Assembly: GCA_041576975.1 (NCBI GenBank)
Contig: JBFGJY010000067.1
Coordinates: 1-13,324 of the forward strand
DNA length: 13,324 nt
Origin: JBFGJY01 sp041576975
Lineage (GTDB): Bacteria; Pseudomonadota; Gammaproteobacteria; UBA4575
Direction of reading: 5' to 3'
Shown here: in pieces, positions 1 to 6,088 of the stretch
How the letters are laid out: every line of letters starts with the position of its first letter
Numbering within the stretch: position 1 is the stretch's first letter
Notes under the pieces: model-generated
What the model was told of the DNA's origin: nothing
What the model saw: only the letters and a program-made list of their open reading frames with translations
The model's database searches: none
Position numbers and translations under genes: made by a program

Positions 1-390
1 CTCAACGTTACGCCTTCGGGAAAAGTATTGCCCTGTCATGCTGCGGAGAGTATTACAGATTTAGAGTTTGATAGAGTCACTGAAAAATCTTTGTTAGAAA
101 TATGGGAACATTCTGAGGCATTTGAAAAATATCGTGGTGTGGATTGGATGCCAGAAATTTGTCGTAACTGCGAACGTCGTGAGATCGACTGGGGCGGTTG
201 CCGTTGTCAGGCATTCGCAATCACTGGCGACGCTGCGAACATGGATCCAGCCTGTGAATTTTCAGAGCATCACGAATATTTAGTTAGTCTGGCTGAAATA
301 GATTCCGCCAAAGAAGAAATTTTGTTTGACTATCGACGAATGGGAGCATTCGACAAATCTAACGTAAAAGTTGCTGGCCATTCATCGTAG
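1..390 (+). CDS. pqqE: PqqE, PQQ biosynthesis radical SAM/SPASM enzyme (3' part, cut by window edge)
   Basis: PqqE is the cytosolic radical-SAM enzyme that joins the glutamate and tyrosine side chains of the precursor peptide PqqA, the first chemical step of PQQ synthesis. Only the C-terminal SPASM part is here. Frame 1 is open from the first base and reads LNVTPSGKVLPCHAAES, a typical PqqE stretch, so the gene begins upstream of the window. Numbering from the first visible codon, the auxiliary-cluster residues are present: Cys12, Cys54, Cys57, Asp63, Cys67, Cys69 and Cys85. Asp63 sits six residues after the second Cys of CRNC, the position of the unusual aspartate cluster ligand known in PqqE. 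The block REIDWGGCRCQAF is diagnostic. The gene ends with TAG and the next gene starts 2 nt later, implying co-transcription. Nothing looks damaged; the radical-SAM core cannot be judged from this window. Confidence 0.96.
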   Translation, partial: LNVTPSGKVLPCHAAESITDLEFDRVTEKSLLEIWEHSEAFEKYRGVDWMPEICRNCERREIDWGGCRCQAFAITGDAANMDPACEFSEHHEYLVSLAEIDSAKEEILFDYRRMGAFDKSNVKVAGHSS

Positions 391-392
391 AA

Positions 393-1364
393 ATGGATGA
401 TGTTTCTGAGCCCTTTGCTCCGCGGCGGCTGAAAGTCGACGAGGAACACGTCTTATATATTCAACAATCTGGCAACCCAACCGGTATTCCAGCAATTTTT
501 CTACATGGGGGCCCTGGTAGTGGCTGCCAGCCAGGTCACCGCAAACTATTTGATCTACAAAAATTCCATGTAATTGCCATGGATCAACGCGGTTCTGGGC
601 AGAGTACACCGCACGGCTCTCTTAACAACAATACCACTTGGGATTTGGTTAATGACCTTGAGAAAGTTCGAGAAGAGTTGACAATAGAAAAGTGGATGGT
701 GGTAGGTGGCTCATGGGGAGCAACGCTTGCATTAGCTTATGCGCAAGATCACCCTGAGCGCGTCAGCGCCATTGCATTACGTTCACTATTTTTGGGAACC
801 TCAACAGAATTGCAGCGAGCCTTCATCGACGTTCCGCAAATCTTTTATCCAATGTTGTTAGAGAGTTTTTTGAATTACTTGCCCGAAAGTGAACGGCATG
901 AAAATCTAAACGCATATTATCGACGCTTACTCGATCCAGACCCCAACATACATCTACCTGCGTCTTACATATGGCACGACTACGAGCGTGAATTATCGCA
1001 ATTAGTTTCAACCTCGCCTTTACTGGAAACACTTAAACAAATCGATAGTTCAAAAATTCAAGATCTTAAGCGACCTAAACCAAATACTCCACGTATGGAG
1101 GCCCACTATTTTTCACAAAATTGTTTTTTAGACGACAATCAATTGCTCAATCAAATGGATCGTATCACACACATACCCGGTGGCATTGTGCAATCACGCT
1201 ACGATTTGCTCTGCCCACCCACCACGTCTTTCTCATTAGTTAAACGCTGGTCAAAAGGCAAAGTAGTAATCGTGGAGGCGGCAGGACATGCTCAAAATGA
1301 GCCAGGAGTATTTGAAGCTTTACGAGATCTAATTGCTAAACTTGCGGATCTGATTGCTAACTAA
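393..1364 (+). CDS. pip: Prolyl iminopeptidase-like alpha/beta hydrolase next to pqqE
   Basis: This is a 323-residue cytosolic protein (no signal peptide) with the proline iminopeptidase layout (S33 family, usually about 310-320 aa). Visible motifs are the oxyanion-hole HGGPGSG at 38-44, DQRGSGQS at 64-71, nucleophile elbow GGSWGA at 105-110 (Ser107), the likely acid Asp271 in SRYDLLCP, and the catalytic His299 in EAAGHA. The full catalytic triad is therefore present. The family removes N-terminal proline from peptides. ATG 393 lies 2 nt after the pqqE stop without a clear Shine-Dalgarno, suggesting translational coupling. The position raises the possibility, by inference only, that it trims PqqA or PqqA-derived fragments, a job done by other peptidases in known pqq operons. 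It could instead be a housekeeping peptidase that happens to be co-transcribed. The family call is firm; the PQQ role is speculative. Confidence 0.88.
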   Translation: MDDVSEPFAPRRLKVDEEHVLYIQQSGNPTGIPAIFLHGGPGSGCQPGHRKLFDLQKFHVIAMDQRGSGQSTPHGSLNNNTTWDLVNDLEKVREELTIEKWMVVGGSWGATLALAYAQDHPERVSAIALRSLFLGTSTELQRAFIDVPQIFYPMLLESFLNYLPESERHENLNAYYRRLLDPDPNIHLPASYIWHDYERELSQLVSTSPLLETLKQIDSSKIQDLKRPKPNTPRMEAHYFSQNCFLDDNQLLNQMDRITHIPGGIVQSRYDLLCPPTTSFSLVKRWSKGKVVIVEAAGHAQNEPGVFEALRDLIAKLADLIAN

Positions 1365-1370
1365 ATAAAC

Positions 1371-2588
1371 ATGTCGCAGTTTATACTGAAATTAAATTTC
1401 ATCGGTTTAGTTATCGCATTTCTGTTTTCGTTTAGCACTTTTTGCAAAGCGGAGAGTTTTTCTTTAAGGCTGACTGAACAAGCTCTTGAAATAGGACAGC
1501 GCACATACCAAGTTAGCATTCCACACGGATATGTACTAGAAATTGTGAGCACGGACCTGCAACAGCCACGGATGATGACATTTACACAAGACAAAGAGCT
1601 GCTTATTGGTTCGAGATCCGGGAAGATTTATCGACTGCAACAGCCATATCAACAAGTCGAAATACTTGCCGATATGGGCGGCGGGTATCCGCATAGCGTA
1701 GCCGTGCGAGGCAATCAACTGCTTGTCGCAAAGAACAAAGGTGTATATCAAACCTCTTATCAAGCAAACGACCCACCTATTAAAAAGAATAAATTCGAAT
1801 TACTAGCTACACTACCAAGTGGTGGGGGCCACTCCAGTCGTACTATTGGTGTTGGTCCGGACCAACGAATCTATGTAAGTCTGGGTATCAGTGGCAACTG
1901 TAGCAATCAATATATAGATGATTCATATAATGAAAAACAGCGTCGTGGCGGAATTATGGTATTAAATGAAACGACCAATCCTCCTAGTTGGAAGCCTTAC
2001 GCAACCGGCTTTAGAAATCCAATTGGATTTGATTGGCAGCCAGATTCAAGCATGCTTTATGCAACCAACAATGGTCCCGATCATTGGGGCTATGAATTGC
2101 CCCCAGAATATTTTAGTCGTGCGGAAGCTGGTTCATTTCATGGCATGCCTTGGTTTCAGTTTGACGGAGACGAGGTTCGACGAGACAACTGCATAAAAAT
2201 AAAACCACCGCGTACAGATGTCACGCTTCCTGAAATAACGTTTCCTGCACGTAATGCACCCATGGGAGTGGCTTTTATTTCATCGGGCCGATTACAGAAT
2301 GATGCCATTGTTGCGCTGCATGGCTCCTGGGCAACACTGCCGGATGGAGGCCATGGGGGAGACCCTGCTACGCGTAGACGACCAAAATTGGTATTGGTAC
2401 GGTTTGAAAATCAACAGGCGCAACGCATAGATGATCTTATCACAGGATTTCAACTCAACGATGGTACGCGTTGGGCGCGGCCAGTAGATGTGGCGTTTGG
2501 GCCCGATAAGGCAATCTATTTTACCAGTGATTCAGGCGTAAATGGATTGTTTCGTTTGCGATACTTAAATGAGGAAGATAAAAATTAA
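1371..2588 (+). CDS. Exported PQQ-dependent sugar/sorbosone dehydrogenase-like beta-propeller
   Basis: This 405-residue protein has an N-terminal signal peptide (hydrophobic 8-23, likely cleavage after CKA at 27). It resembles the soluble glucose dehydrogenase/L-sorbosone dehydrogenase superfamily (COG2133-type six-bladed propellers), which oxidise sugars or aldoses in the periplasm with PQQ. Supporting motifs are GGGHSSRTIGVGPDQRIYVS at 151-170 (His154 aligns by motif with the catalytic His of soluble glucose dehydrogenase), GFRNPIGFDW at 213-222 (Arg217 matches the RNP motif), HGSW at 318-321, and RPVDVAFGPDKAIYFTSDSG at 370-389. ATG 1371 lies 6 nt after the preceding stop with no obvious ribosome site. 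Being downstream of pqqE strengthens a PQQ-dependent call. The substrate cannot be read from sequence, and some members of this superfamily bind no PQQ. Confidence 0.85.
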   Translation: MSQFILKLNFIGLVIAFLFSFSTFCKAESFSLRLTEQALEIGQRTYQVSIPHGYVLEIVSTDLQQPRMMTFTQDKELLIGSRSGKIYRLQQPYQQVEILADMGGGYPHSVAVRGNQLLVAKNKGVYQTSYQANDPPIKKNKFELLATLPSGGGHSSRTIGVGPDQRIYVSLGISGNCSNQYIDDSYNEKQRRGGIMVLNETTNPPSWKPYATGFRNPIGFDWQPDSSMLYATNNGPDHWGYELPPEYFSRAEAGSFHGMPWFQFDGDEVRRDNCIKIKPPRTDVTLPEITFPARNAPMGVAFISSGRLQNDAIVALHGSWATLPDGGHGGDPATRRRPKLVLVRFENQQAQRIDDLITGFQLNDGTRWARPVDVAFGPDKAIYFTSDSGVNGLFRLRYLNEEDKN

Positions 2589-2591
2589 AAT

Positions 2592-2596
2592 AGGAG
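2592..2596 (+). promoter_or_regulatory. Ribosome binding site fixing the start of the MxaD-like gene
   Basis: AGGAG lies 8 nt before ATG 2605. It favours that start over the in-frame ATG at 2569, which lies inside the previous gene and would add 12 lysine/isoleucine-rich residues ahead of an otherwise normal signal peptide. Confidence 0.75.
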
Positions 2597-2604
2597 AAAA
2601 GTTT

Positions 2605-3135
2605 ATGTTTAGAAAGCTGTGTTTATTTTTTGTTTTGTTGATTTGTGCAAGTCTTGTGTCAGCACACGGCCCCACACGGCAAAAAGTTTCTAAAAAAATT
2701 ATTATCGATGCACAACCAGAAGAAGTGTGGAACATTGTTAAAAATTTCCACGATATGAGTTGGCACCCCGCAATTACTGGTATCACTGGCGATGGAGGTA
2801 ACGAACCAGGAGCCACGCGCACACTGTCTTTAGGTAATGGTGCGCAAATTCATGAAATTCTGGAGAAATATATCGAAGAAGACAAAAAGTTTTTTTATCG
2901 TATCACCGAAGTCGATGTAAAAGTATTGCCCGTAAGTAATTATTCATCTTGGCTAATGGTGCGAGAATCTGAGGCTGGAGGTACAGAGGTTGAATGGAAA
3001 GGTGCTTTTTATCGCGGCTATCAGAATAATAATCCGCCTCCCGAGCTAAGTGATGAAGCCGCCGTAAATGCTATCACAGGTGTATATAAAGCGGGCTTAG
3101 AAAATCTCAAGAAAATATGTGAAGGTGGGGAATAA
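2605..3135 (+). CDS. mxaD: Exported MxaD-like SRPBCC protein (quinoprotein dehydrogenase accessory)
   Basis: This 176-residue precursor has a clean signal peptide (MFRKLC, then a hydrophobic core, cleaved after LVSA at residue 20). The mature protein starts HGPTRQKVSKKIIIDA and contains PEEVWNIVKNF, the typical opening of an SRPBCC/polyketide-cyclase-like fold. LPVSNYSSWLMV and VEWKGAFYRGYQNNNPPPEL closely recall MxaD of methanol-oxidiser mxa clusters. MxaD is periplasmic and is reported to help methanol dehydrogenase interact with its cytochrome. Length fits the family. Its neighbours are a dehydrogenase-like propeller 16 nt upstream and a YVTN propeller overlapping by 17 nt, so it probably serves whichever quinoprotein this operon supports. 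No mxaF/xoxF gene is in the window, so the exact client is unknown. The symbol is by family resemblance. Confidence 0.83.
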   Translation: MFRKLCLFFVLLICASLVSAHGPTRQKVSKKIIIDAQPEEVWNIVKNFHDMSWHPAITGITGDGGNEPGATRTLSLGNGAQIHEILEKYIEEDKKFFYRITEVDVKVLPVSNYSSWLMVRESEAGGTEVEWKGAFYRGYQNNNPPPELSDEAAVNAITGVYKAGLENLKKICEGGE

Positions 3136-4087
3136 ATTATGTCGTCACGTGGTCACGTGGCTAGCGTTATGCATGTTTTCTCCTATAGATGCTGCACCTT
3201 ATGCATTTATTACAAATCAAGGTGCAAATTCAGTTTCTGTAATCGATACACAAACAAATGAAGTTGTAAAAACACTACATGTTGGTGACAAACCTGCTGG
3301 TGTTGCGGTTACTTCAGACGGTAAACGCTGCTTTATCAGTAATCCAGAAAGTAAAACGATCTCTGTTATTGATGGCAAATCACTTGATGTAATTGCAGAA
3401 TTCGCTGCAGGGGATGGGCCATTAGGTATTGCCATCGGTGCAGCAAACAAACGTTTATATGTTGCTGATTGGTATGAAGACCTTGTGCGTGTATATGATG
3501 TGCATGACTATCAACTTCTTGCCGAGATCGATGTCGGCGAGTCCCCATCCGGTGTAGTTGTGCATCCAAATGGCAAACAGGTTTTTACTGCAGATCGAGA
3601 CAGCAATGCAATTTCAGTTATAGATACCGATTCACTAAATGTAATTCAACAAATCCAAGTGGGCGAACGGCCTTTTGGACTTGCATTGAGTAGATCAGGT
3701 GCGTATCTATTTACTGCAAATGTTGCCAGTGACAGTGTAACGGTAGTAGACACAAATACTTTTGACATCATTGATAACATTCCAGTAGGAGATACCCCTT
3801 ATGCTATTGCAGTCTTGCAGGACGACAGTAAGATTTTCGTAACCAATCAACACGACGACACTATTAGTGTTATCGAAACGCAAACTTGGCAAGAAATTAT
3901 GCGCTTAGATATCGGCGGTTTTCCAGAAGGCATACTTGCACATCCAGATGGAAAACATATCTACGTTGCAAACTGGTTCGATAATGAAGTGGTAGTATTA
4001 AATGCTATGAGTTTAAAAGTTATCACTCGAATTCCCACACAAGAAGGCAGCCGCGCCTTTGGAATATTTATTCCCGGTGGTTCTTAA
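3119..4087 (+). CDS. Exported seven-bladed YVTN/YncE-type beta-propeller, PQQ-catabolism associated
   Basis: About 320 residues built from seven repeats of roughly 42 residues, each with the pattern ISVIDT...V...I.VG..P.G.A..PDGK..YVAN. This is the YVTN beta-propeller family. A subgroup is annotated as 'PQQ-dependent catabolism-associated beta-propeller protein', and the location after pqqE and mxaD-like genes fits it. The family is periplasmic; its biochemical role is unsettled. The N-terminus looks like a signal peptide (KLCRH, then VVTWLALCMF, cleavage near IDA before APYAF). The frame has no ATG before that segment, so the start is GTG 3119 or GTG 3125, overlapping the previous gene by 17 or 11 nt and suggesting coupling. 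An ATG at 3139 with a good upstream purine stretch is out of frame. The family call is firm; the start is uncertain by a few codons. Confidence 0.9.
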   Translation: MKVGNKLCRHVVTWLALCMFSPIDAAPYAFITNQGANSVSVIDTQTNEVVKTLHVGDKPAGVAVTSDGKRCFISNPESKTISVIDGKSLDVIAEFAAGDGPLGIAIGAANKRLYVADWYEDLVRVYDVHDYQLLAEIDVGESPSGVVVHPNGKQVFTADRDSNAISVIDTDSLNVIQQIQVGERPFGLALSRSGAYLFTANVASDSVTVVDTNTFDIIDNIPVGDTPYAIAVLQDDSKIFVTNQHDDTISVIETQTWQEIMRLDIGGFPEGILAHPDGKHIYVANWFDNEVVVLNAMSLKVITRIPTQEGSRAFGIFIPGGS

Positions 4088-4134
4088 ATCTTCTGATTCT
4101 AGTCTTAATTGTTTTTTACGATTCACTTGATCAT

Positions 4135-4656
4135 TTAGTAAAGACTTTCGTCGCCTTCTATACCAATTTCCCATTTTTCGGTAGAAACTTCGATAATCTT
4201 ACCGGTGACAGCATCAATCTCCACTTTTGTTTCAACGCCATTATTACCAACGATATCAATCTCATAACTAGGCGCTCCGTCTGATTCTAGTTCGTATTCT
4301 AATTCCTCAACTCTACCGGGATAGGATTCAAGTGCGATTTTAATTGCATCTTCTTCAGTAATTTTTGCATGGTTTTTAAAGGCTCTTGAATCTGCAGAGG
4401 CAGACTCAGTTTCTCTTTCTATGATTTTACCTGTCGCGTCACACATGAATTCATACTCAAACCCATTTACATCTCTTGTTTCAAATTCATATACAGATTT
4501 TCCTTTAACTTCTAATGCTTCAAGTTTGACGAATTCACCTTGGTGTTCTTTTTTAATAGCTTGAATACATTTTTCAATAGCTTGGTCAGTTGCTGAAACC
4601 AGAGTTGGTGATACTGCAGCAAATATTATTAAATTAATTGAAATGATTTTTTTCAT
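4135..4656 (-). CDS. Exported protein with two PepSY domains
   Basis: This 173-residue acidic protein has a signal peptide (MKKIISINLIIFAAVSPTLVSA, cleaved after about residue 22). Two PepSY-like units follow, at about 25-80 and 97-157. Each has a helix beginning DQAIEKC or EEDAIKIALE, a beta sheet, and a terminal DATGKIIE or DAVTGKIIEVSTE hairpin. PepSY domains are often extracytoplasmic and have been proposed to inhibit peptidases or act in envelope sensing. The two cysteines of the mature part, Cys30 and Cys72, both lie in the first unit and could form a disulfide. AGAGG 7 nt before ATG supports the start. It converges on the propeller operon, separated by 47 nt, and diverges from the GNAT gene. 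No specific function can be assigned. Confidence 0.85.
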   Translation of the reverse strand: MKKIISINLIIFAAVSPTLVSATDQAIEKCIQAIKKEHQGEFVKLEALEVKGKSVYEFETRDVNGFEYEFMCDATGKIIERETESASADSRAFKNHAKITEEDAIKIALESYPGRVEELEYELESDGAPSYEIDIVGNNGVETKVEIDAVTGKIIEVSTEKWEIGIEGDESLY

Positions 4657-4739
4657 ATATTGCCTCTATTATTATGCGATTGGCGTATTGTTGAAATATT
4701 ATTTATATTTAATATACGAAGTACGGATTGTTTTGTCTA
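4657..4739. promoter_or_regulatory. AT-rich divergent intergenic region
   Basis: These 83 nt separate divergently transcribed PepSY and GNAT genes, so promoters for both must lie here or inside the genes. The middle is very AT-rich (4695-4717). I could not pick a convincing -35/-10 pair on either strand. Confidence 0.4.
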
Positions 4740-5246
4740 ATGAGTATGAAAGAAAATAGCCAGATGATGAATGAATACAAAATAAGACTAGCTAAAATTA
4801 GAGATGCTACTCAAATTGGCGCCTTATCTCGCGAGATTATTGAATATGAATTAGGGTGGTCGTGGACACCACCACGTATTGCAAGAAAAATAAAATCTAG
4901 AAATGCGAATGTTGTAGTGGCCGCGAAACGAGAAAAAGTAATTGGGTTTGCAGTCATGGGGTATATCAAGGATGAAGCTCATTTAGATTTGTTTGGAGTA
5001 GACCCAACTTATCAACGCCAAGGGGTTGGTACGAAATTGATAGAGTGGTTAGAAAAAACGGCATTAGTGAGTGGAATAGGAATTATTTATCTTGAAACTC
5101 GACTCACAAATGCAACCGGTCGAAAATTTTATCAGAATCTTGGATACAAAAATATTCAGCGCATACCACGCTACTATGACGGTAAAGAGACTGCAATTCG
5201 ATTGGCCAAAGATTTGTGGCTAAATGAATCGAGTAAAGCTACATAA
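4740..5246 (+). CDS. GNAT-family N-acetyltransferase
   Basis: A soluble 168-residue RimI-like GNAT protein that would transfer an acetyl group from acetyl-CoA to an amine. Acetyl-CoA-binding motif A is clear in LDLFGVDPTYQRQGVGTKLI, where QRQGVG is the pyrophosphate-binding loop. Motif B follows as GRKFYQNLGYKNI, and ETRLTNATG precedes it. The N-terminal SREIIEYELGWSWTP region contributes the acceptor side. The start is ambiguous: ATG 4740, 4746, 4764 and 4767 are all in frame and none has a strong ribosome site. The later pair gives the more typical GNAT opening NEYKIRLAKIRDATQI. It is the only clearly cytosolic single gene among exported neighbours. The acceptor could be a protein N-terminus or a small amine. 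It ends at a hairpin terminator shared with the facing gene. Confidence 0.88.
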   Translation: MSMKENSQMMNEYKIRLAKIRDATQIGALSREIIEYELGWSWTPPRIARKIKSRNANVVVAAKREKVIGFAVMGYIKDEAHLDLFGVDPTYQRQGVGTKLIEWLEKTALVSGIGIIYLETRLTNATGRKFYQNLGYKNIQRIPRYYDGKETAIRLAKDLWLNESSKAT

Positions 5247-5253
5247 CAAAAGA

Positions 5254-5276
5254 AAAAAGTGGTAAGAACCCTTTTT
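5254..5276. terminator. Bidirectional hairpin terminator between convergent genes
   Basis: The arms are AAAAAG-(T)-GGT at 5254-5263 and ACC-CTTTTT at 5268-5276, with a four-base AAGA loop and one bulged base. The T-run on the + strand and A-run on the other arm suit termination in both directions, for the GNAT gene and for the facing lipoprotein gene. Confidence 0.6.
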
Positions 5277-5325
5277 CGTTTACGCAAACAATCTTGAATA
5301 AGTAATGCCGTTGAAAAATTATTAG

Positions 5326-5832
5326 TTAGGCTTCGTCTATGGGTACTAATTCACTAATAGTTTCACCAGTCTCAGCATCTTCAATCCACATGGTACAAAT
5401 ATTTTGTTCCAAACAGCATCTGCCTGAACCTATAGCCTTGGTACGTAGTTCATAGTTGTGGCCGGCTTGAGGTTTAAACTTAAGAAATTCGTGTCCCCTC
5501 CACGAACCAATTGGATCACGAGGTTGGTGCTTAACACATCCTGCTTCAACTAATTTCTCACCAGGCAGTAGCTCGAAGGTGCCTTTTTTTTCTTGTAACG
5601 GCTTACCGTCGATGGAGCTAATAAATGTGTATACATCTTGTTGAATTAAGGACAACATTGCGACATCACTACGTGGTTGTTTATCGCCTTCATACATTTG
5701 TGTCGTCTCGGATGTGCAACAGGCATATGGGACTAGTGATATAAGCACTGATGTTGTCCCGAAGGTACCACAGCCCTGTACAACTAGTGTTACAAGACAA
5801 TAGGTGCTTATGAATATTTTTCGAACCAACAT
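5326..5832 (-). CDS. Small cysteine-rich probable lipoprotein of unknown function
   Basis: This 168-residue exported protein is one I do not recognise by name. The N-terminus MLVRKIFISTYCLVTLVVQG-C has a positively charged start, a hydrophobic core and a possible lipobox VVQGC with Cys21 as the lipidated residue, although Gln at -2 is not ideal. The mature part contains VYTFISSIDGKPL, a short strand region ELLPGEKLVEAGC and FKPQAGHNYELRT. The last recalls the 'f.p.aGh.Yel' signature common in small periplasmic lipoproteins with PEGA-like or transthyretin-like sandwiches. Cysteines are unusually frequent: CC at 38-39, Cys99, CC at 139-140 and Cys146 besides the lipobox, so disulfides or metal binding are possible. 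It is transcribed alone and converges on the GNAT gene. ATG 5832 is used; no strong ribosome site is visible. Confidence 0.72.
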   Translation of the reverse strand: MLVRKIFISTYCLVTLVVQGCGTFGTTSVLISLVPYACCTSETTQMYEGDKQPRSDVAMLSLIQQDVYTFISSIDGKPLQEKKGTFELLPGEKLVEAGCVKHQPRDPIGSWRGHEFLKFKPQAGHNYELRTKAIGSGRCCLEQNICTMWIEDAETGETISELVPIDEA

Positions 5833-5974
5833 TGTGGATTCAGAGTAACTTAATTCGTTAGATTGCTATAGTTGATTTTAAAGCAGATTGTTTCCTTACA
5901 ATAGCTTTGATAATCAATTAAGTTGCACGGGGTGTTCATGTAAGCATGGTATATTAACTGAATCATTCATTGAG

Positions 5975-5996
5975 ATTTTGCATTTCTCTGCAAAAT
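5975..5996. promoter_or_regulatory. Perfect inverted repeat, possible operator upstream of the relay hydrolase gene
   Basis: ATTTTGCA (5975-5982), a six-base spacer TTTCTC, then TGCAAAAT (5989-5996). It lies in the 256-nt gap 5833-6088, which holds no gene I can see. Its centre is about 64 nt upstream of the start point predicted from the possible promoter at 6014-6043, a place where activators often bind. There is no T-run after it, so a terminator is less likely. Confidence 0.45.
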
Positions 5997-6013
5997 GACA
6001 ACTTACGAAGCTT

Positions 6014-6043
6014 TTGGATTATTTTTTTCGACTAAGACATAAT
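6014..6043 (+). promoter_or_regulatory. Possible sigma70 promoter for the relay hydrolase/SoxYZ-like pair
   Basis: TTGGAT (6014-6019) and CATAAT (6038-6043) are separated by 18 nt. The -10 matches five of six consensus bases and the -35 only three, so this would be a weak promoter that may need an activator. The predicted start near 6050 gives a leader of about 40 nt. Confidence 0.35.
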
Positions 6044-6088
6044 GCGAGCAATAAATACTTTGCATAGTCCGCATAAAAAATTATCAAC

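Noticed and set aside
382..609. Minus-strand open frame opposite the peptidase gene
   Set aside because: It overlaps a fully supported + strand gene with catalytic motifs and has no recognisable domain.
2569..2604. Earlier ATG start for the MxaD-like gene
   Set aside because: It lies inside the previous gene and would put a Lys/Ile-rich tail before a normal signal peptide; AGGAG at 2592-2596 points to ATG 2605.
3139..3220. ATG 3139 as the real start with a frameshift in the propeller gene
   Set aside because: Its frame does not encode a signal peptide, while the GTG frame gives a continuous signal peptide and intact propeller, so no frameshift is needed.
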